Shown: piece by piece, positions 25,158 to 32,474 of the stretch
Layout: the number at the start of each line of letters is the position of its first letter
How positions within the stretch are numbered: the first letter of the stretch is position 1
Assembly (NCBI GenBank): GCA_031292485.1
Contig: JARLHA010000066.1
Span: 28,216 to 92,215, forward strand
Length of the DNA: 64,000 nucleotides
Source of the DNA: Mucilaginibacter sp.
Lineage (GTDB): Bacteria; Bacteroidota; Bacteroidia; Sphingobacteriales; Sphingobacteriaceae
Reading direction: 5' to 3'
Program-made: the position numbers and the translations under genes
Notes under the pieces: generated by a model
Told to the model about the DNA's origin: nothing
Database searches by the model: none
What the model saw: the letters and a program-made list of their open reading frames with translations, nothing else

Positions 25158-26039
25158 ATGGAACAACAACAGCAACCTGCCGGCGGCATGTTAAAGGATG
25201 ACGCTTTAAAAGGAAAAACCATCATCATAACAGGCGGCGGTACCGGCCTGGGCAAAGCCATGGGCACCTATTTTTTACAGTTAGGGGCAAATTTGGTAAT
25301 CACCAGCCGCAAGCTGGACGTGCTAAAACAAACAGCTGCCGAAATGGAGGCCGCCACGGGTGGAAAGGTGTTAGCTGTTGCCTGCGATGTGCGGAAATAT
25401 GAAGAGGTTGAAAACATGCTCAACGAGTCTGTAAAAACCTTTGGGGGTGTTGATGCCCTGCTTAATAATGCAGCGGGTAACTTTATCTCCCCTACTGAAC
25501 GTTTGTCAGCCAATGCCTTTGCGGCGATTATAGATATTGTGTTAAAGGGTTCAGTTAATTGTTCGCTGGCGTTAGGTAAGTATTGGATCAGCGAAAAAAG
25601 GCCGGGGAATATTATCAATATCGTAACCACCTACGCCTTTACAGGGTCAGGTTACGTGGTGCCATCAGCCTGCGCTAAAGGGGGCGTTTTGGCGATGACA
25701 AGGTCGCTGGCTGTTGAATGGGGCCGCCATGGTATTCGCTGCAATGCGATAGCACCGGGGCCATTCCCGACCAAAGGCGCATGGGAGCGTTTACTGCCGG
25801 GCGAAATGGCGCAAAAATTCGATTTTAAAAACCGCATACCGCTAAAACGTGTAGGCGAACACCAGGAATTGGCCAATCTTGCTGCTTTCCTTGTTTCCGA
25901 TTTTTCGGGCTACATTAATGGCGAGGTGATCACGATTGATGGTGGCGAATGGCTGCAGGGAGCCGGTCAGTTTAACGCACTTGAAATGGTACCGGATAAA
26001 ATGTGGGATGCCATTGAACAGGCTACCCGCAAAGCATAA
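25158..26039 (+). CDS. SDR-family 2,4-dienoyl-CoA reductase-like enzyme
   Basis: A 293-residue short-chain dehydrogenase. The cofactor motif is TGGGTGLGKAMG (about residues 25-36) and LLNNAAGNFISP is also typical. The usual catalytic Tyr-x3-Lys is changed: the segment is VPSACAKGGVLAMTRSLAVE, with Lys174 but Ser170 at the Tyr position. This Tyr-less arrangement is shared with 2,4-dienoyl-CoA reductases (DECR group), which remove double bases of polyunsaturated acyl-CoA. With the neighbouring isomerase it completes an unsaturated fatty acid branch. It is the last gene before a stem-loop. Confidence 0.85.
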   Translation: MEQQQQPAGGMLKDDALKGKTIIITGGGTGLGKAMGTYFLQLGANLVITSRKLDVLKQTAAEMEAATGGKVLAVACDVRKYEEVENMLNESVKTFGGVDALLNNAAGNFISPTERLSANAFAAIIDIVLKGSVNCSLALGKYWISEKRPGNIINIVTTYAFTGSGYVVPSACAKGGVLAMTRSLAVEWGRHGIRCNAIAPGPFPTKGAWERLLPGEMAQKFDFKNRIPLKRVGEHQELANLAAFLVSDFSGYINGEVITIDGGEWLQGAGQFNALEMVPDKMWDAIEQATRKA

Positions 26040-26044
26040 AAAAA

Positions 26045-26078
26045 GCCACCGGTTAGACGACAATGTCTTACCGGTGGC
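26045..26078. terminator. Stem-loop terminator between convergent genes
   Basis: Arms GCCACCGGT (26045-26053) and ACCGGTGGC (26070-26078). On the minus strand it is followed by a run of seven T residues, so it is a clear terminator for the DUF3606 gene. It may also end the beta-oxidation operon. Confidence 0.85.
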
Positions 26079-26096
26079 ACAATTTCCAAATATTAT

Positions 26097-26276
26097 TTAG
26101 CGGGCGTTTTGAAGATAGGTTTCAATGATTTTATCATAGATCCCCACGTTATTTTTTTTGTTTTTCAGATCTTCTTTTGAAATATCATATTTTTTTGACC
26201 AGTAATCTACTTCGGAATTTTCCTTAACCTGCTTCTTTTCATTTTCAGGAATTTCGATGTCGGTGCGATTTTTCAT
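26097..26276 (-). CDS. Small DUF3606 protein
   Basis: The ATG at 26276 gives 59 residues; the longer open frame to 26351 adds unlikely residues. The C-terminal part, VDYWSKKYDISKEDLKN, is the DUF3606 pattern, a short helical domain common in soil Proteobacteria and Bacteroidota with unknown function. It is highly charged, has no signal peptide, and is convergent with the beta-oxidation operon. Confidence 0.75.
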   Translation of the reverse strand: MKNRTDIEIPENEKKQVKENSEVDYWSKKYDISKEDLKNKKNNVGIYDKIIETYLQNAR

Positions 26277-26741
26277 GATATATTGATTAAAGTTTTGCGT
26301 TAAAATTATGTTATGTTGCTTATTATTAGTGTGTTTAAAAAAGCAAACCAATTACATTAACAACGCCTAAATCTACCGGTTTGTTTGTTTAGTTATTATT
26401 ACTAATATGTTAAGGAATTGTTAACAATATTAAGCGGCTGTTACCCACGATTCTTCATCGAAGCATTATTTGTTAAAAAAAGAGGCTGCGGGTGTCGGCT
26501 CATTTTTAAATCTTATATTTATTTTTAATTAGAAAACGAATAAAAAATGTATAAATCAGCAAATATCATGATGGGCGAAAATATATTTTTATTCCATTTT
26601 TTCTGCAATTCTTAGTCAATCAACTAAGGATGAACGAATTGAGTCATTTTCTGATCAAAACATGCCAGACAAAATGATTGCAACTTCCTCAATCACTTTA
26701 CATTACAACCACATAACTTTAACTACCTTTGCCGCAATTAC
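26277..26741. other. Long intergenic region upstream of the sigma factor gene
   Basis: A 465-base A+T-rich gap between divergent genes. It holds a perfect palindrome, ATTGTTAACAAT (26417-26428), and an exact -7-type box TACCTTTG (26724-26731). No convincing open frame or RNA fold was recognised. Confidence 0.5.
26724..26731 (+). promoter_or_regulatory. Probable -7 promoter box of the sigma factor gene
   Basis: TACCTTTG is an exact match to the Bacteroidota -7 consensus TAnnTTTG. It lies only ten bases before the ATG, which predicts a very short or nearly absent 5' leader. I see no good TTTG box at the usual -33 spacing, so confidence is moderate. Confidence 0.45.
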
Positions 26742-27599
26742 ATGAGACAACTTAAAATAACCCAGTCAATAACAAACCGCGAGTCACAATCGCTGGATAA
26801 ATATTTAAGCGAAATCGCTAAAGTCGACCTGATCACCGCGCAGGAAGAAGTGATACTGGCACAAAAAATACGCGAAGGCGACCAGGCTGCCCTGGAACGC
26901 TTAACAAAAACCAACCTTCGTTTTGTGGTGTCGGTGGCCAAGCAATACCAAAACCAGGGACTAACCCTTGGCGACCTGATCAACGAGGGAAACCTGGGCC
27001 TGATAAAAGCTGCAAAGCGTTTTGATGAAACCAAGGGTTTTAAATTTATTTCGTATGCCGTATGGTGGATCCGTCAATCCATTTTGTCTGCTGTGGCAGA
27101 CCAAAGCAGAATTGTGCGTTTGCCGCTTAACCAGGTTGGCTCTTTAAGCAAGATCCGCAAATCATCATCAAAATTAGAACAACAATTTGAAAGGGTGCCT
27201 ACACCTGAAGAGCTGGCCGAAGACCTGGAAACAACTGTTGAAAAGATATCTGACTCCCTCGCTAACGCTGGCCGTCACTTGTCCTTTGACGCACCTTTCG
27301 TTGTGGGAGAAGAAAACACCTTGCTGGATGTAATGCAAAGTACCGACGCGAGTACAGACAGCATGCTGATCACCGACTCCTTATCACAGGAGATCAAACG
27401 CTCACTCGGAATTTTAGCTGAACGCGAAAGACAGGTGATTGTATTGTTTTTTGGACTTGGAAGCAGCACAGCTCATTCCCTAGAGGAAATTGGCGAAAAA
27501 TTCAGCCTTACCCGCGAACGTGTCCGCCAGATAAAAGATAAAGCGCTGATGCGTTTGAGGCAAAACTCCAAATCGAGGTTACTGCAATCGTATTTATAA
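26742..27599 (+). CDS. rpoD: Sigma-70 family RNA polymerase sigma factor, RpoD/SigA type
   Basis: A 285-residue factor of the short Bacteroidota RpoD form lacking region 1.1. Region 1.2 is SLDKYLSEIAKVDLIT, and region 2 has NLRFVVSVAKQYQNQGLTLG, FDETKGFKFISYAVWWIRQS. Region 3 begins around PLNQVGSLSKI. Region 4.2 is SLEEIGEKFSLTRERVRQIK. The stretch LFFGLGSSTAHS and the linker before it differ from the usual LFFGIG form, so this may be a second RpoD-like paralogue rather than the main housekeeping factor. Confidence 0.88.
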   Translation: MRQLKITQSITNRESQSLDKYLSEIAKVDLITAQEEVILAQKIREGDQAALERLTKTNLRFVVSVAKQYQNQGLTLGDLINEGNLGLIKAAKRFDETKGFKFISYAVWWIRQSILSAVADQSRIVRLPLNQVGSLSKIRKSSSKLEQQFERVPTPEELAEDLETTVEKISDSLANAGRHLSFDAPFVVGEENTLLDVMQSTDASTDSMLITDSLSQEIKRSLGILAERERQVIVLFFGLGSSTAHSLEEIGEKFSLTRERVRQIKDKALMRLRQNSKSRLLQSYL

Positions 27600-27634
27600 T
27601 ACAAACAAAGGGGATTTGCTCCTCAGCATATTTG

Positions 27635-27683
27635 ATCCGGCAACAGCAACGTTTTTTACGTTTTGCTGTTGCCGGATTTTTTT
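27635..27683 (+). terminator. Strong rho-independent terminator
   Basis: Fifteen-base arms ATCCGGCAACAGCAA (27635-27649) and TTGCTGTTGCCGGAT (27663-27677), followed by a T run. It ends the sigma factor gene. Confidence 0.95.
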
Positions 27684-27777
27684 TACATAAGTTTAGCCAG
27701 GATAAATTTTTCAGGTGTGTTTGCATCACAGCATACCCCAATAGAGGCGAGCTTACCCGTTTATTGAGAAAACATTT

Positions 27778-30192
27778 TCAGAAAAAATCCAGCCTTGCAA
27801 TTTGTCCTTTTCGCAAGTTCATATTTAGCATGTGATCAACGGGAGAACCTTTGAACGTTTTATGATCAAGGGTGATATTCACTCCATTTGCATAAGCAGG
27901 CACTTTAATTTTGAAATGATTACTGATAATGGCCTTAACCTGCACTCTGGCAAGTCTGGAATGTTTCCATTCGGCAGCAAGTTCTGCGCCGCCCCGTGCC
28001 CTTAAACCTTTAAAGCTGCCATCTTTCCATTCAACAGGCAATGCCGGTAACACCTCAATATAGCCATTGCTGCTTTGCAAAAGCATTTCGGTAATTCCTG
28101 CGGCGCCACCAAAATTCCCATCGATCTGGAACGGCGGATGACCGCAAAGCAAACTGATATACGATCCTCCACCATTTGTCATGTTTACTTTATTGCTTTC
28201 AATTGGCTTTAACAGCATGTGCAAAAGTTTAAACGCCCTGTCGCCATCATGCAACCGCGCCCACAGGTTTATTTTCCATGCCAACGACCAGCCGGTACCG
28301 GCATCTCCCCTCGCTTCGAGTAACGCTTTTGCCGCACCAGCTAACTCCGGATTACTGTCATTAATTTCAGAACCTGGGTACAGGCCCCATTCAGGCGAAA
28401 CATGGCGGTGATGAGGCTCTGCTTCGGGATAATCCTGCAACCATTCCATTAAACGGCCTTTTTTACTGATCTGATCGGGCGGCAACTGTTTTACAGCCGC
28501 TTTAAGCCGGCTCCTGAAACCGGGATCTGTCTTCAATATGTCTTCTGATTGTATCGTCGCGTTAAACAGGTACCTGATGATCTGGTTATCAATGGTTGGG
28601 CCAACGCAAACGTTGGCATGGTCGCCGTTGGGCAGGATAAATGTATTTTCAGGTGAATTTGAAGGCGCGGTAACCAGCCATCCATGGGTCGGTTCCTTCA
28701 CCAGCATATTCAGGTAAAATTCAGCCGAACCTTTTAAAATGGGATATAATCTTTTTAGATATGCCTGATCTCCGGTAAATTCATAATGCGAATAAAGCAT
28801 CTGGCATAACCAGGCCGAGCCGGTATTGTAAGCGCCCCAGCTATAATCCTCGCCCGGCGAAGTATAGCCCCATATATTGGTAATTACATGAGCGACCCAG
28901 CCCTGGCTGTCATAATAAGCTTTTGCAGTTTGCTCACCTGGCTTAACCAATCCTTTAACCAAATCAAAAAACGGTTCGTTCAGCATACCGAGGTTGGTTT
29001 CTTCTAAAGGCCAGTGGTTCATCTGGATATTGATATCCAGGTGGTAATCGCCGTTCCATGGGGTTTGTATGGTATTTGCCCACAATCCCTGTAAGTTTGG
29101 CGGTAATAAACCTAAACGGGTACTGCTGATGAGCAAATAACGTCCAAATTGAAAGTATAAAACCGGCAAACCGGTATCACTGCCATCCGTAGTAAAAGCA
29201 GCCAGCCTTTCATCAGTTGGCAGGTTATCTTTGCTTGTTTTTCCAAGGTTTAACGACGCCCTGTTAAACAATGCTTGAAATTTATGGATATGACTATTTC
29301 GTTCACTCGCATAAGGATAAGTGACCGCTTGTTTTAAAACATTTTCAGTAAAGGCTTCAAAATCCGGTTTTTTATAGTCTGTAGCCGAGGATATATAGAT
29401 AATAGCGCTATTTGCACCATTAACCACCAAATTATTATTTGCCGGCTTTAGTGTTCCGCCCTGTTGACTTATGGCAATCCTTGTAAGGTATTTCATCCCT
29501 TTTCCGTCGGTACCATTGTTCATCTGGCCAAACATTTGCAGCTCATTGCCGATAACGGTGTCTTTAAATCGCTCCGGGCGGCTTATCCCTACTTTAAAGT
29601 TTAATTTATGCCCTTCATCAGCGGTTAACCTGATGATGAGGCAATCATGATCAAAACTTGCAAAATATTCTCTTTTATAATGCGTATCGCCAAGTGTGAA
29701 AGATGTTGAGGCAATAGCGCTGTCGAGCGATAAACTGCGACGATAATTTCCGGCTTCGCCCTTGCCATCATATTGATAATCTATCGCCAGGTCGCCCAAC
29801 ACCTGGTACGAACCATAAGGCACATTTGCTCCTTCGCCATTACCTGAGCCCGGCCCTTTGCATTTAAAATATTTGCTCATTAACTCCTGGGCCTCAATAT
29901 TCTTACCTTCCAGTAAAAGCTTCCTTATTTGGGGAAGATATTGGTAAGCGCCCGGCAGGTCAGCATCCTGTTTAGCGCCTGACCATAGGGTAATGTCATT
30001 TAATACGACATTTTCCTTTCGGATGCCGCCATCCGGCATCAGGCCAAGCCGGCCATTACCCAGGGGTAAGCATGCTTCCCAATAGGTTGCCGGGGTGTTA
30101 TACCACAACCGTAATGGCGCCTGCTGCGCAACGCCCCAAAACGGCAGCAGCAACAGTAAAAGGAATATCGATCGTAATCTTCTATTTATCAT
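27778..30192 (-). CDS. Glycoside hydrolase family 95 alpha-L-fucosidase
   Basis: An 804-residue secreted enzyme with signal peptide (SIFLLLLLLPFWGVAQQ). The family is recognised from LWYNTPATYWEACLPLGNGR at the start and NDITLWSGAKQDADLPGAY, and in the (alpha/alpha)6 barrel from LQGLWANTIQTPWNGDYHLD and INIQMNHWPLEETNLGML, then GHPPFQIDGNFGGAAGITEM. GH95 enzymes are inverting fucosidases, mostly releasing alpha-1,2-linked fucose; some act on galactose. It is downstream of a GH29 fucosidase and a GH20 hexosaminidase on the same strand, giving a fucose/GlcNAc glycan-trimming set. A decayed esterase fragment abuts its start codon. Confidence 0.93.
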   Translation of the reverse strand: MINRRLRSIFLLLLLLPFWGVAQQAPLRLWYNTPATYWEACLPLGNGRLGLMPDGGIRKENVVLNDITLWSGAKQDADLPGAYQYLPQIRKLLLEGKNIEAQELMSKYFKCKGPGSGNGEGANVPYGSYQVLGDLAIDYQYDGKGEAGNYRRSLSLDSAIASTSFTLGDTHYKREYFASFDHDCLIIRLTADEGHKLNFKVGISRPERFKDTVIGNELQMFGQMNNGTDGKGMKYLTRIAISQQGGTLKPANNNLVVNGANSAIIYISSATDYKKPDFEAFTENVLKQAVTYPYASERNSHIHKFQALFNRASLNLGKTSKDNLPTDERLAAFTTDGSDTGLPVLYFQFGRYLLISSTRLGLLPPNLQGLWANTIQTPWNGDYHLDINIQMNHWPLEETNLGMLNEPFFDLVKGLVKPGEQTAKAYYDSQGWVAHVITNIWGYTSPGEDYSWGAYNTGSAWLCQMLYSHYEFTGDQAYLKRLYPILKGSAEFYLNMLVKEPTHGWLVTAPSNSPENTFILPNGDHANVCVGPTIDNQIIRYLFNATIQSEDILKTDPGFRSRLKAAVKQLPPDQISKKGRLMEWLQDYPEAEPHHRHVSPEWGLYPGSEINDSNPELAGAAKALLEARGDAGTGWSLAWKINLWARLHDGDRAFKLLHMLLKPIESNKVNMTNGGGSYISLLCGHPPFQIDGNFGGAAGITEMLLQSSNGYIEVLPALPVEWKDGSFKGLRARGGAELAAEWKHSRLARVQVKAIISNHFKIKVPAYANGVNITLDHKTFKGSPVDHMLNMNLRKGQIARLDFF

Positions 30193-30371
30193 TTACACGG
30201 GGAATTTAAATTCTTTTTTAACCGTTTTTATCCATTCGCGCGCGAGCAACTGGTTCCCCGTCGGCAAGGGTGTATCCCATCCCAAATCCAGTAATCAGCG
30301 GGCGCTTTTTTACAAGCCGATAAAAAAAGCTGTTGTAAAGGTATAAAAACTGTGTTAAATTGAGCGGCTAG
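30193..30371 (-). pseudogene. 3' remnant of an SGNH/GDSL hydrolase gene, frameshifted
   Basis: On the minus strand, directly after the GH29 stop, an open stretch reads AAQFNTVFIPLQQLF, then ACKKAPADYWIWDGIHP. This is the end of an SGNH hydrolase with block V (Asp-x-x-His-Pro). The frame then breaks at about 30270; in the adjacent frame it continues LPTGNQLLAREWIKTVKKEF and ends with a TAA at 30193-30195, touching the ATG of the GH95 gene. The remaining four-fifths, including the nucleophile block, is missing. It appears to be a deletion plus one-base frameshift of an esterase gene once in this glycosidase operon. Confidence 0.8.
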
Positions 30372-32471
30372 TTATTCTATTACACCCACTTCCGCGACAG
30401 ACACTCCAGTACCGCTAACCACATGCTTTACTGTGAATTTAAAGTATTGTGCTTTTACCGGCTGTTTCAGCGCAACTATTTGTTCGATGGGATTTGATTT
30501 GATATTGGAGAATTCACCCTCCGCAACCTGCTGCCAGGTTACCCCATCGCTGCTGATACTGAAGGTATAACGATCAGCAATACCATCAATTTTTTTATCC
30601 TGCCTTGGCAGGTAAGTAAAGGCTTTTATCATTCTTTCTTCGCCCAAAGAAACGCTGATCTCCTGCGGCATATCCGTGCCTGAGGTGTTCCAGATAGTAT
30701 ACGGGTCATCATCGATAGCCGATTGGGCGTTTCCTGAAGACGGACTTGCAGCAAGCACCTTCCAGTTTTGTTTGGAAAGGCCAAATTGCTTAACAGCTAT
30801 CTCACTACGCTCCGAAGGATTTTCAAAACCTGCAGCTTTCAGTAAACTACCATTCTTTAAGTCAAAAGGGCTGGCATAAACGGGCGATTTAAAAGTTGGT
30901 TCAGTTCCGTCCAAAGTATAATGGATGCTTTCAACAGGGGCTTCTGTTGTTATAGATACTTTTCCTTCTTTATCCCTCAAAATTTCAGGGGCACTTAAAT
31001 GTATAGGCTCCTTAAATAATCCGAAATCGCTAAGCGCGATACAAACCGGCGCGTATAGGTGTAATTTAATTTTGGATGATGTTATGGATTGCGGCAAGCG
31101 GATCAAACGGCAGGCGCCGATGGAGGTAACGCCCGCTATTTTTGTCCATCTGCCATCCAGCCAGGCATCAACCCTAACTGAATCTATCCGCTGGCCGAGT
31201 TTAATATTCTCGCGCAGGCGGATCACGTTAAACGTCTTGGGGCTGTGCAGGTTGATGATCAGTTCCGGGTGGGTAACCGCGTTATCAGTAGCCCAATATG
31301 AATAACGGTCATTATCAATAAGCTTTTCCGGTCCGTACTTTAAAGCGTTATGTCCGCGCACATTATCGGCTGTAAATGTAGCGCCATGCGCCAGGTTTAC
31401 CGCGAAAGTCTTTTTGATGATCTGACCGAATTGTTTTAGCTTATTTACATCCTCGCTGGTAAGCTGTCCCGTTTTATCAGGTGACAGCCCCAGGTCGAGG
31501 CATGCGCCCCGGCCTACACTTTTATAGTACAGGTCGACAAGCTGGTAAGCTGATTTTGATTGCCCATCCTGAGATTTGTGATAAAACCAGCCGGCTCTCA
31601 GCGGAACGTCGCATTCAGCGGGCAGCCATTGTGCAGCATTGCGGGTACCTTCAACACTTTCCCACGCTTTAACGTTGCCGTTTGAGGGAACCTCCCCTAC
31701 TTCCGCATGGGGCACAAATGTTTCCCAGCAGGTTTCGCCTGCATGGCCTTCCTCATTGCCCACCCAGCGGACATCGGGGCCTACGTCGCCAAAAATACAG
31801 GCGCCGGGCTGCATTTTACGGGTAATAGCCCAGGTATCGTTCCAGCCATAATAGGTTGATTTATCAATTTTACGCACTTCGCGCGCGCCGCCATAATAAC
31901 CGTCGCCGCCATTCGCGCCATCGTGCCACGACATAAACAGTGGCCCATAATTGCTGTAAAGCTCTTTCAATTGTTTACGGTAAACATTGGTTACATATTC
32001 GGGCGTACCGTAAATCGGGTTGTTCCTATCCCAGGGCGAGCAATAAACCCCCATTTTCATGCCCAGCTTTTGGGTGGCCAGCTCGTATTCCTTTAAAATA
32101 TCCCCGTGTCCGTTTTTATATGGAGTTTTGCTGATGTTGTGATCTGTGGTTTTTGTCGGCCATAAACAGAATCCATCATGATGCTTGGCTACTACTACAA
32201 TGCCATTTAGCCCGCCGGCTTTTGCCGCGCTCAATATCTGCATTGCGCTAAAATGTGCCGGGTTGAAAAGCTGATTTGGTTCATCACCATAGCCCCATTC
32301 CTTGTCGGTAAATGTAGCCATACTGAAATGGACAATACAATACATCTCCGTTTCCTGCCACCGCAACTGGCGTGTGGAAGGTAATGCGCCATAAGGTTTG
32401 GGAGCGGGTTGCGCCAAAGCAGTTGCTCCGCTTAACAATAATAAAAATGCTGTTAACCTGTTTTTCATCAT
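30372..32471 (-). CDS. Glycoside hydrolase family 29 alpha-L-fucosidase, multidomain
   Basis: A 699-residue secreted enzyme with signal peptide (FLLLLSGATALAQ). The catalytic (beta/alpha)8 domain occupies about residues 25-350: VVVAKHHDGFCLWPTKTTDH, then LFMSWHDGANG with nucleophile Asp184. Beyond lie discoidin-like F5/8C segments (about 370-480 and 590-699) and a chitobiase C-terminal-like repeat (VESIHYTLDGTEPTFKSPVY). The domain set points to GH29 enzymes acting on host- or plant-type fucosylated glycans with carbohydrate-binding help. It lies three bases after the GH20 gene. Confidence 0.93.
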   Translation of the reverse strand: MMKNRLTAFLLLLSGATALAQPAPKPYGALPSTRQLRWQETEMYCIVHFSMATFTDKEWGYGDEPNQLFNPAHFSAMQILSAAKAGGLNGIVVVAKHHDGFCLWPTKTTDHNISKTPYKNGHGDILKEYELATQKLGMKMGVYCSPWDRNNPIYGTPEYVTNVYRKQLKELYSNYGPLFMSWHDGANGGDGYYGGAREVRKIDKSTYYGWNDTWAITRKMQPGACIFGDVGPDVRWVGNEEGHAGETCWETFVPHAEVGEVPSNGNVKAWESVEGTRNAAQWLPAECDVPLRAGWFYHKSQDGQSKSAYQLVDLYYKSVGRGACLDLGLSPDKTGQLTSEDVNKLKQFGQIIKKTFAVNLAHGATFTADNVRGHNALKYGPEKLIDNDRYSYWATDNAVTHPELIINLHSPKTFNVIRLRENIKLGQRIDSVRVDAWLDGRWTKIAGVTSIGACRLIRLPQSITSSKIKLHLYAPVCIALSDFGLFKEPIHLSAPEILRDKEGKVSITTEAPVESIHYTLDGTEPTFKSPVYASPFDLKNGSLLKAAGFENPSERSEIAVKQFGLSKQNWKVLAASPSSGNAQSAIDDDPYTIWNTSGTDMPQEISVSLGEERMIKAFTYLPRQDKKIDGIADRYTFSISSDGVTWQQVAEGEFSNIKSNPIEQIVALKQPVKAQYFKFTVKHVVSGTGVSVAEVGVIE

Positions 32472-32474
32472 TTA

